The notes under the pieces were generated by a model. The model saw only the letters and a program-made list of their open reading frames with translations, was not told where the DNA came from and did no database searches. The position numbers were made by a program, and so were the translations under genes. Positions 32,662 through 39,885 of a stretch of 64,000 nt of DNA are shown piece by piece; positions within the stretch are counted from its first letter, which is position 1, and each line of letters opens with the position of its first letter. Location: positions 149,916 through 213,915 of the forward strand of contig NZ_KB892379.1 in NCBI RefSeq assembly GCF_000373785.1, in the 5' to 3' direction. Origin of the DNA: Erysipelothrix tonsillarum DSM 14972. Its GTDB lineage: Bacteria; Bacillota_I; Bacilli_A; Erysipelotrichales; Erysipelotrichaceae.

Positions 32662-32891
32662 TGAACAAATTATTAGAAATATTAGAAGATATTAAACCTA
32701 ATGTAAATTACGAAGTAGAAGAGCAATTGGTGGATAAACGGATCTTGGATTCGTTCTCGATTCTTACATTGGTTGCGGAAATTGAAGATCATTTTGATGT
32801 AGAAATTCCATTCGATGAAATTAAACCAAGTAATTTTAACACGTTAAAAAATATGTGGGAAATGGTAAATCGACTCAGCGGAGAGAACTGA
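32661..32891 (+). CDS. Acyl carrier protein, DltC-like
   Basis: 76 residues, acidic and helical, with the phosphopantetheine attachment Ser31 in LDSFSILTL, very like the LDSF motif of DltC. It would carry the activated amino acid, possibly while it is decarboxylated, and present it to the membrane acyltransferase. Its ATG overlaps the decarboxylase stop, and its stop shares bases with the start of the MBOAT gene. It is the only carrier protein in the window, and the phosphopantetheinyl transferase is divergent from this operon. Confidence 0.9.
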   Translation: MNKLLEILEDIKPNVNYEVEEQLVDKRILDSFSILTLVAEIEDHFDVEIPFDEIKPSNFNTLKNMWEMVNRLSGEN

Positions 32892-34408
32892 TGGCTTATC
32901 ACAATTATATCTATCTCTTTCTTTTCCTCCCTATTATGATGGTTGGTTATCAATTGATTAAAAAGAAATATCGCTATTTATTCATGCTTGCGGGTAGTAT
33001 TGTTTTTTATCTATTGTTGAGTTTTGAATTAATAGTTTATCTTCTTTTGATTGCAGCTTCAACCTATGGATTTGGGCTTTTGTTGCCCAAATGTAAACCT
33101 AAATATCGTACCCTTTTTCTTTGGCTAGGTATACTTGTTCCGTTGGGGATACTCACGGTATTTAAGTACTACAACTTTGTTGGGGAAAATTTAAATACAC
33201 TTCTTAAAGGCTTTCAAATTACAATACCTTACCAAAAATTTGTCCAACCCATAGGAATTTCCTTTTTTTCACTCCAAGCCATTAGTTACTTGGCAGATGT
33301 GAAGTTTGGGAAAATAAAAGCAGAGCGCAACCCTTTCAAGATACTGTTATACTTATCGTTCTTTCCAACGATTATTGAAGGACCAATTGCACGATATGAT
33401 CATGTTGTGCCACAACTTTCAGAAGGACACGTGATAACCTACCATTCATTAACCTATGGTCTTCAACGGATGTTGTGGGGTTTAATTAAGAAAATAGTTA
33501 TTGCTGACCGGCTCGATCCGTTTGTAGGCTCTGTATTTAAAAATATTGATACCAATGGTGGGTTGATTTTGTTTATCGCAGTCTTAGCGTATACGCTGCA
33601 ACTGTATGCTGAATTTTCGGGGACAATGGATCTGGTTCTTGGGAGTGCCGAAATATTTGGTGTTCAACTCCCAGAGAACTTTAATCAACCCTTCTTATCT
33701 CGTTCTGCTTCGGAGTTTTGGCGTCGCTGGCACATGACTCTGGGGTCCTTTTTCAAAGATTATATCTTTTATCCAATCTCGTTATCAAAAATGAATCGAA
33801 ACATCACGAAATGGTTAAAACCACGGATTGGAAAACAAGTCAGTCGTCTCATTCCAACTTTAGGGGCATTGCTTGCTGTATGGATATGTAATGGGTTATG
33901 GCACGGGGCACAATGGCAATACCTTGCATATGGTGTGTATTATTTTCTCATCATTTCGTTTGGAATGTTACTCGAGCCCATGATTTCGAAATTCTTCATT
34001 AAAACTAAAATTAATCGTAATAGTAAAGCTATGAACGGATTAAAATGGTTGCGCACCATGCTGATTGTAAATGTTGGGATGATGTTATTTCGGTCACATG
34101 GGGTATCAAAAGCAGTAACTATGTGCTTGAAAATAGTTAAAGATTTTAAGATTGTGCAATTAACGGATGGATCTTTATTGAATAAAGGCATGGATGTTCA
34201 TGATTTTGTAATTGTACTGATTGGCCTAATAATGATGGTAGGTGTCGGGCTTATCAAAGAAAAAGGCATCAATATTCGGTCTGAAATTTCAAGTTGGAAA
34301 TGGTTCTATCGTACAGTATTTTATTACGGGGCTATGTTATTCCTCGTGATTTTTGGTGCCTATGGATATGGTTATGCAATTGTAGAACTCATTTATGCAA
34401 ATTTTTAG
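32891..34408 (+). CDS. MBOAT-family membrane acyltransferase (DltB/AlgI-like)
   Basis: 505 residues with about eleven membrane helices. Conserved blocks are FFPTIIEGPIARYDH, the FWRRWHMTLGSFFKDYIFYPI segment, and NGLWHGAQWQY containing the catalytic His. MBOAT proteins pass acyl groups from cytoplasmic donors through the membrane to surface polymers (DltB: D-alanine to teichoic acid; AlgI: acetate to alginate). With an aminoacyl carrier protein beside it, DltB-like use of an amino-acyl group is likely. ATG 32891 shares a base with the carrier-protein stop. An upstream extension in the ORF is rejected. Confidence 0.92.
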   Translation: MAYHNYIYLFLFLPIMMVGYQLIKKKYRYLFMLAGSIVFYLLLSFELIVYLLLIAASTYGFGLLLPKCKPKYRTLFLWLGILVPLGILTVFKYYNFVGENLNTLLKGFQITIPYQKFVQPIGISFFSLQAISYLADVKFGKIKAERNPFKILLYLSFFPTIIEGPIARYDHVVPQLSEGHVITYHSLTYGLQRMLWGLIKKIVIADRLDPFVGSVFKNIDTNGGLILFIAVLAYTLQLYAEFSGTMDLVLGSAEIFGVQLPENFNQPFLSRSASEFWRRWHMTLGSFFKDYIFYPISLSKMNRNITKWLKPRIGKQVSRLIPTLGALLAVWICNGLWHGAQWQYLAYGVYYFLIISFGMLLEPMISKFFIKTKINRNSKAMNGLKWLRTMLIVNVGMMLFRSHGVSKAVTMCLKIVKDFKIVQLTDGSLLNKGMDVHDFVIVLIGLIMMVGVGLIKEKGINIRSEISSWKWFYRTVFYYGAMLFLVIFGAYGYGYAIVELIYANF

Positions 34409-34416
34409 GAGGACTT

Positions 34417-35364
34417 ATGAAAATTATTAGATCAATCATGTTCACCCTTGGTTTTATTGGTATCTTACTAATGATTACCCCTTTTTTTGCTCCCTATGAA
34501 ATTGATGCTTTTGCTAAAGGAAATAGTACGGCTTTTAATGGTGTTTTTGCAGAAGAGGATCATAGTTTAGATCTGTTGTTTACTGGGGATAGCGAATCTT
34601 ATACCAGTTTCATGCCGATGAGATTTTGGGAAAAATTAGGGGTGCAATCCTATAATATTGGAGTTGCCTCCCAAAACTTAGCTGATGGTCATAAAACCAT
34701 CAGCCATATTCTACAAAAACAAAAACCAAAACTCATCGTTTTAGAAACAAACCAAGTCTTTACGAACATAGGAGGCCTCGCGAATCTTGTTGACAAATCA
34801 ATGACAAATACACTCGCGAATATATTTCCTATTCTAAATTATCATGATAATTGGAAACAAATTCTTTCATTTCAAAAAGCTCGGGGTGTGGAAATCAAAC
34901 GCAATCCCTTAAAGGGTTGGCGTTATAATCAAAAAGAAAGTGCATATGAAGGAGGCCCTTATATGCATGAAACATTATCCAGTCGTGATATTCCCACATT
35001 GAATCAACATTATCTTGATCAAATTGTAACGCTATGCAAAGAAAAGAATATCAAGCTTTTACTTGTCAGTGTACCATCTCCACGAAATTGGAATTATGAA
35101 AAACATAATGCAGTTCTATCTTATGCTCAAGCGAACAATATTCCGTTTTTAGATTTAAACTTGGAAGCTGAAGCCATAGGCATTAATTGGAATGAAGATA
35201 CTTATGATAAAGGTGATCATCTAAATGTAAAAGGTGCGGAGAAAGTAACGCAGCGGCTGATTCAATATATATCTCAGAATTATTCAATTCAAAGCACATA
35301 TTCGAATGAACAAAAATTACAATGGGATAAAGACTACGATGCCTTCGTTCAACAGGTGAAATAA
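34417..35364 (+). CDS. Extracytoplasmic SGNH-hydrolase-like protein (DltD/AlgX role)
   Basis: 315 residues. One N-terminal membrane helix (about 5-25) is followed by an outside-facing SGNH domain. Catalytic Ser59 is in FTGDSE, an Asn-containing ETNQVF block follows, and the C-terminal pair is in KGDHLNVKGAEK. Proteins of this kind partner MBOAT enzymes and complete transfer to the polymer (AlgX/AlgJ, PatB, and functionally DltD). GGAGG precedes ATG 34417. Last gene of the operon. No terminator separates it from the response-regulator gene 99 bases on, but a separate promoter region is present. Confidence 0.82.
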   Translation: MKIIRSIMFTLGFIGILLMITPFFAPYEIDAFAKGNSTAFNGVFAEEDHSLDLLFTGDSESYTSFMPMRFWEKLGVQSYNIGVASQNLADGHKTISHILQKQKPKLIVLETNQVFTNIGGLANLVDKSMTNTLANIFPILNYHDNWKQILSFQKARGVEIKRNPLKGWRYNQKESAYEGGPYMHETLSSRDIPTLNQHYLDQIVTLCKEKNIKLLLVSVPSPRNWNYEKHNAVLSYAQANNIPFLDLNLEAEAIGINWNEDTYDKGDHLNVKGAEKVTQRLIQYISQNYSIQSTYSNEQKLQWDKDYDAFVQQVK

Positions 35365-35393
35365 CAAATCAAGCATCCAATAACGTTGAAAAA

Positions 35394-35410
35394 TCTTAAA
35401 ATTTCTTAAA
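35394..35410 (+). promoter_or_regulatory. Direct repeats before the response-regulator gene
   Basis: TCTTAAA occurs at 35394-35400 and 35404-35410, exactly 10 bases apart, 54 bases before the regulator start. The CTTAA core matches the repeats upstream of the dlt-like operon, so autoregulation plus control of that operon is plausible. Confidence 0.5.
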
Positions 35411-35463
35411 TAACCTATAAAGTAAAGTAAAACAAACATATAATAAGGGAAAAGGAGGCGCTT

Positions 35464-36159
35464 ATGAAAAAGATACTTGTGGTTGATGATGACAAAGAGA
35501 TTCGTGATTTGATGAAACGTTATTTAGAAATTGACGGATATGAAGTTATAGTTGCCTCAGATGGCCATCATGCCTTGCAGTTACTTAATGAGCAGATTAA
35601 ATTGGTGATTCTAGATGTAATGATGCCGGATTTAACAGGATTCGAAGTCAGTGAAACGATACGAAATAAGTATAACGTTCCCATACTTTTCGTTTCGGCG
35701 AAGGCAACCGAACAAGATAAATTTGTTGGCTTTTCTGTAGGCGGAGATGATTATCTAAGCAAGCCGTTTTCTTTTTCTGAGCTAAGCCTCCGGGTTAAAT
35801 CGTTATTACGTCGTTATATTCAATATGATCGTGCAACAGAGCAACCGGTTGATTCGAAAAAAATTAATACGATAGACTCAATTAAGATTGATCTTGAAAA
35901 AGGGATTACATTAAAGGATGGATTGCTTCTAGACCTTACCGAAAGAGAATTTCGCATCTTATCGCTGCTTGCAACGAACCGAGGTAAAATCTTTTCAATT
36001 CAGAGCATTTACGAAAATGTGTGGCAAGATGAGTATTTATATTCATCAGCAAATACGGTAATGGTTCACATTCGAAATCTCCGAAAAAAAATTGAAACAT
36101 GTCCTGAAAATCCGAAAATTATTAAAAATATATGGGGAAGAGGATATAAAATTGATTAA
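35464..36159 (+). CDS. OmpR-family response regulator
   Basis: 231 residues. The receiver domain has the acidic pair VVDDD, phospho-acceptor Asp in LVILDVMMPDL, Ser/Thr in FVSAKA and Lys in LSKPFSF. The C-terminal winged helix has LTEREFRILSLL and VMVHIRNLRKKIE. Forms an operon with the sensor kinase, overlapping by 8 bases. Directly follows the dlt-like genes. TCSs of this class control dlt and other cell-envelope modification genes in Firmicutes. Confidence 0.95.
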   Translation: MKKILVVDDDKEIRDLMKRYLEIDGYEVIVASDGHHALQLLNEQIKLVILDVMMPDLTGFEVSETIRNKYNVPILFVSAKATEQDKFVGFSVGGDDYLSKPFSFSELSLRVKSLLRRYIQYDRATEQPVDSKKINTIDSIKIDLEKGITLKDGLLLDLTEREFRILSLLATNRGKIFSIQSIYENVWQDEYLYSSANTVMVHIRNLRKKIETCPENPKIIKNIWGRGYKID

Positions 36160-37465
36160 ATCTACGAAGCGTTCCCTAACATTAGGACTCAAAATATTTC
36201 TTATCACTTTAGGTTCAATTTTTGCTTCGCTATTGGTATTTGTTGTAACCAAATCTGTTTCCATTGAATCCATAGCAAACTATGTTAAAGGTGAAGAGCG
36301 TATCCATAATCGGATGTTGCGAGATAAACAAGATTTACAACACTATATTATTGACAACAATATCACGGCGATGAATATTGAAGATTTAGAGTTATGGCTC
36401 GAAAATCATAAATACATGATTATTTACGTTGTTGATGTTGATAATAATAACATACTCTATACTAATGATTATTTATTTGTAAGTAAAGAATTGGAAATTG
36501 TAGGAAATACATCACTTGAATCAACGATGCTTTATATGGGTGGAAAATATTACTACATTGATATGTTGTATTCCGTCCGTGCAGAGGTTGAAAATTATGC
36601 AACATATCTTGGACTAACTCTTGCTTCGGGAACTTTTCTAGTGTTATTCTACTATGGAATTCGTAATATCACCAAGCGTGTCCAGCAACTTACAAATGAA
36701 ATCGAGATTATTGGTGCTGGGACACCCAATAGTTATATTAGCGATAAAGGTAATGACGAATTAGGCCGACTCAGTGCAGAAATAAATGCACTGATTACCG
36801 AACTATCTCAGAAAAATAAAGAATTAGTGATCTCTGAAAACGCACTAAAGGAACTTGTTACGAGTCTCGCGCATGATTTAAGAACGCCGCTCACGTCATT
36901 AATTGGTTATATTACACTAATCAAGTTAGAATCAAATTCAGAAGATATTGAGTTACTAGCAAGTCGGTGTGAACAAAAAGCATTACAAATGAAAACAATT
37001 TCTGATGAATTGTTTTCACTCTTCTCTACATTATCTCTGAATGAAGCAAGCGAATTACCGTTAGAACGTTTGCACGTACAAGATTTTATGGAAGGAGTTA
37101 TCGAACGACTGGCAGCAGATCTTGAACTGAATGGTTTTGATGTTGTAATTCACCGTGAACTCACTGAAGTGGATCGTTATATGAATTTAAACCTTTATTA
37201 CATGGATCGTCTTTTTGAAAATATTATTTCTAATGTTCTTAAATACGCAGCACCTCACTCTGAAATTTGTTTTAACTTTATAATTCGTGATGCTTGGTGT
37301 CATCTTGAAATTAAAAATCTAAAACGAAACGATCAAATTACTGATGAAGCATCTGGATTTGGTTTGCTTTCGTGTCGTAAAATTGTAGATTCGCACAAAG
37401 GGCACTTTACTACAGAGCATGTAGAAAGCATCTTTGTGACGAAGATAGAACTTCCCATAAACTAA
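36152..37465 (+). CDS. Sensor histidine kinase
   Basis: 437 residues. Two membrane helices (about 12-34 and 150-172) flank an extracytoplasmic sensor domain of about 110 residues rich in Asn, Tyr and Met (VVDVDNNNILYTND). Then come a HAMP-like linker, the phospho-acceptor SLAHDLRTPLTSL and the ATPase domain (NIISNVLKYA, then GFGLLSCRKIVDSHKG). The start is TTG 36152 after GAAGAGG, overlapping the regulator stop. The ORF extension to 36092 is rejected. Cognate partner of the OmpR-type regulator; the signal is unknown. Confidence 0.92.
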   Translation: MIKSTKRSLTLGLKIFLITLGSIFASLLVFVVTKSVSIESIANYVKGEERIHNRMLRDKQDLQHYIIDNNITAMNIEDLELWLENHKYMIIYVVDVDNNNILYTNDYLFVSKELEIVGNTSLESTMLYMGGKYYYIDMLYSVRAEVENYATYLGLTLASGTFLVLFYYGIRNITKRVQQLTNEIEIIGAGTPNSYISDKGNDELGRLSAEINALITELSQKNKELVISENALKELVTSLAHDLRTPLTSLIGYITLIKLESNSEDIELLASRCEQKALQMKTISDELFSLFSTLSLNEASELPLERLHVQDFMEGVIERLAADLELNGFDVVIHRELTEVDRYMNLNLYYMDRLFENIISNVLKYAAPHSEICFNFIIRDAWCHLEIKNLKRNDQITDEASGFGLLSCRKIVDSHKGHFTTEHVESIFVTKIELPIN

Positions 37466-37513
37466 AAAACTGTAATTGGTGAACTCATTTGGTTCCCATA
37501 TTGCAGTTTTTTT
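37463..37513 (+). terminator. Terminator of the two-component system
   Basis: AAACTGTAATTGG and CCATATTGCAGTTT form an imperfect stem with a long loop, followed by seven T. Confidence 0.7.
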
Positions 37514-37639
37514 ATTAATATATGTAGCAAGTCTGCTAGTAGCTAACAATTTTATGATGATTTTTAATTATCGTGTACAAATCACTGGTACCAATAAGTT
37601 TAGTAAGTATTTTGATAGAAATACTAGAACCATAACAAA

Positions 37640-37672
37640 TAAAAACACTCCCTAGAATAATAGAGGAAGTGT
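37640..37672 (-). terminator. Terminator of the DUF898 operon
   Basis: On the minus strand an imperfect stem (ACACTTCC with GGGAGTGT) precedes TTTTTATTT. Confidence 0.65.
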
Positions 37673-37735
37673 ATTAGAATTCGATTATGAGAATTGGATT
37701 TGAGTAAAAAAGTATCTTTCGGTAGAAAAAGTTCC

Positions 37736-38044
37736 CTACTCACCCAATAGTTCTGTATTTTCAATACGCCAAGAGATGAGTTTAACACGTACTACAATTC
37801 CATATATCCCAAAAGTAACAAGCGTTAAAATCCACCAAATAACCCAGTGACCAAACAAGTTTACAGCGTCACCGTTAAAGCGGTATCGTTGTCCATTAAT
37901 AACTGCGTGTTTAGATTCCCAACGATATGTTCGGACCAGTATCCAAGGTGTACCCAAGCCAAGTGTAAATAGTGCAATAATAATATTTACGATTTGTAAT
38001 TTAATATACGACCAAATCGAACCGTCGAAATAAGATGATTTCAT
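37736..38044 (-). CDS. DUF898-like small membrane protein
   Basis: 102 residues with two hydrophobic stretches. The FDGSIWSYIKLQIVN start and the TYRWESKHAVINGQRYRFNG block match DUF898 (YjgN-type) proteins, which usually repeat this unit. Here a single unit is present. Function is unknown. It is third in a minus-strand operon behind a second small membrane protein and an Ntn hydrolase. Confidence 0.75.
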   Translation of the reverse strand: MKSSYFDGSIWSYIKLQIVNIIIALFTLGLGTPWILVRTYRWESKHAVINGQRYRFNGDAVNLFGHWVIWWILTLVTFGIYGIVVRVKLISWRIENTELLGE

Positions 38045-38058
38045 ATTAAGCCTCTTTT

Positions 38059-38346
38059 CTAATTTTTATTACGATGTCTTAAAAAGTATAAAATTCCGTA
38101 CCCAATGATCACAAGAAGTACTGTGGCAAAGATCATTGTTTGCCATGAACCGAAGACTACAATTGCAATATAGTTAAATGCAGCAATTGCGATACCTATC
38201 AATCCTATTAAACCATAAAAACTTTTCATTTCAATTCCGAGTTGGCGGCTTACCAAATGTTTAGTCTTTTCAGCATAATATCCTGCCAATAGAATCCCAA
38301 TTGTAACTACAAAAACAAGCCAATTGAGTTTAAAGAATGTTCCCAT
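38059..38346 (-). CDS. Three-helix membrane protein, function unknown
   Basis: 95 residues with hydrophobic segments at about 8-24, 42-62 and 68-88. I do not recognise a family. It sits 14 bases from the DUF898-like gene and 11 bases from the amidase gene, so the three are very likely cotranscribed. Confidence 0.7.
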   Translation of the reverse strand: MGTFFKLNWLVFVVTIGILLAGYYAEKTKHLVSRQLGIEMKSFYGLIGLIGIAIAAFNYIAIVVFGSWQTMIFATVLLVIIGYGILYFLRHRNKN

Positions 38347-38357
38347 ATTTTCTCCTT

Positions 38358-39305
38358 TTATAATTTAATGATTTCACTTTCGTTTAGTTCAAAATCATGA
38401 ATGCAAAAAGCATGTGTTGTAAAGTCATCGTAAGTATTGTAATAGTATGACTGGGTCGATGTGACCATAAAAGCAGTGTATTGGGTGTAGTCTATGGTTT
38501 TACGTTGTGTAATAACACTTCCTTTTGCGATATCGACACCGTTTAAGATATGACTCGCTGCAATTACGAGTTCTTTCTCAGAAGATGCTTTTTGTGTACT
38601 AAGTTTGGTATAAAGCGTTTTAATAAAACGTGATGGTGGGGTAAGGTCGCCAGGAATCCCAAAAGTACCGCTTCCTTGACCAAATGGTTTAAATATTTGA
38701 CCATACAATACACGCGGTTCTACTTGTACCGGATCTAACCCAATATAATTACGAACATTGGTTAGATGCCAGGTATAGTCAGGACTGTTTGTAAGAACAC
38801 CAATTTTATTTTCGTGGATTTCAATTCCTCGAATCGTGGGTTCCACAATAATTGAGTCGCCTGCTGCATCTTGGAAAACCCAGTGAAGCGGTGGGACAAT
38901 ACCCAAGAATTCAATAACATGATGTGTTACAGGATGTTCTTTAAACATCGTTCTTACATCATCAATGTTTTTACAATGGGCAAGAGCCCACATTACGACT
39001 TCGTGTGGGGCTAAGGAGAGATTGTTATATTCTTTGTGTTCGTACTCAGCATAGCCTTCAAAATAAAGGGCAGCTGCGGCGAGTCCGTGTTCATTAACAC
39101 CATCGGCCAAAGCATACGTACCAATATGTTTCGCAAGTCCAAGGTATGCAAAGTGATTTTTTGGCTGGGTGTCGTGAAATGTAAAATGAAGGGGATAATT
39201 ACGTGGAATGAGGATCATTTCAGGAGTGAGTTCAAACGAAAAGTCCATTGTTCGAGCCATTAAAAATTGATTCTCAGTACTTTTTAAAGTTATATTCGTA
39301 CACAT
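38358..39305 (-). CDS. Choloylglycine hydrolase-family amidase (Ntn hydrolase)
   Basis: 315 residues. Removal of the first Met exposes Cys2 as the N-terminal nucleophile (sequence starts MCTNITL). Arg18 and Asp21 in ARTMDFS fit the family's catalytic set. Relatives are bile salt hydrolases, penicillin V acylases and N-acyl homoserine lactone or fatty amide hydrolases. The substrate pocket cannot be called from sequence. A cytoplasmic location is likely, since no signal peptide is present. Start ATG follows AGGTTAAC. A 7-bp hairpin lies in its leader. Confidence 0.88.
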   Translation of the reverse strand: MCTNITLKSTENQFLMARTMDFSFELTPEMILIPRNYPLHFTFHDTQPKNHFAYLGLAKHIGTYALADGVNEHGLAAAALYFEGYAEYEHKEYNNLSLAPHEVVMWALAHCKNIDDVRTMFKEHPVTHHVIEFLGIVPPLHWVFQDAAGDSIIVEPTIRGIEIHENKIGVLTNSPDYTWHLTNVRNYIGLDPVQVEPRVLYGQIFKPFGQGSGTFGIPGDLTPPSRFIKTLYTKLSTQKASSEKELVIAASHILNGVDIAKGSVITQRKTIDYTQYTAFMVTSTQSYYYNTYDDFTTHAFCIHDFELNESEIIKL

Positions 39306-39319
39306 AGTTAACCTCCATG

Positions 39320-39343
39320 AAGAGTGCTCAGTTTCCCACTCTT
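39320..39343 (-). promoter_or_regulatory. Leader hairpin before the amidase ribosome binding site
   Basis: AAGAGTG and CACTCTT pair across a 10-base loop immediately upstream of the GGAGGT site. A TATAAT -10 lies just beyond, so the hairpin is at the 5' end of the mRNA. It may stabilise the message. Confidence 0.4.
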
Positions 39344-39885
39344 ATCTATTATATGCGATATCTACATATATTACATAAAATGGATTTGATTTCGCAAGAA
39401 TATCATATTTAAAATACTTAAAGCTTAACTATTTCACTGCAAATTAGAACGTGTAAAAAGATCTTCAATCTATGAATTTGAATAGGCTTTTTTTGTTTGG
39501 ACAGAAGAATATAAGAGATGAAGTTCACAAATATTATATCTGTATCGTTCAAGGATTCGCGCACAGACATTAGATAAATTTTGTTTGATAACAGGCTGAG
39601 AAAAACAGTTCCAATTATTGAGAAATGGTTAAGACTATAAAAAAATCGGCGTTTCTTAATACTGAATTCTTGAGTTAGAATTGGTAAAGCAAAGAAATCA
39701 TTCAGCCGTATAAGGTGTTATTAAATAAAGATAATAATTATAGGTGCAGTAAAATCTAAAAATTACTTGTCGTGCAATCCCAAGGATTATCCATTGATTT
39801 GTTAACAAAATATCACATTAAGAGCCTTACAGAGTGGTACGATTAAGGTAAGAAACTATGTGAGAAAAATCAACGGAGGTACAGG
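39344..39885. other. Gene-free stretch before the phosphate cotransporter gene
   Basis: No convincing gene. A degenerate terminator-like stretch (TTCAA and TTGAA around 39466-39486, followed by seven T at 39487-39495) suggests the tail of a lost gene. The last 120 bases are the leader of the cotransporter gene with a GGAGG site. Confidence 0.45.

Noticed and set aside
29975-34408. Standard dltABC annotation for the operon
   Set aside because: The gene order contains a PLP decarboxylase, the adenylation enzyme lacks the D-alanine-selecting Cys, and the last gene is an SGNH protein closer in style to AlgX/AlgJ; calling it dlt would hide the difference.
39344-39850. Possible small gene in the long intergenic region
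   Set aside because: No open frame with a ribosome binding site and protein-like composition on either strand.
39700-39885. PhoP-type repeats before the Na/Pi cotransporter gene
   Set aside because: TTAACA- and TTACA-like words occur but without the regular 11-base spacing expected for PhoP boxes.
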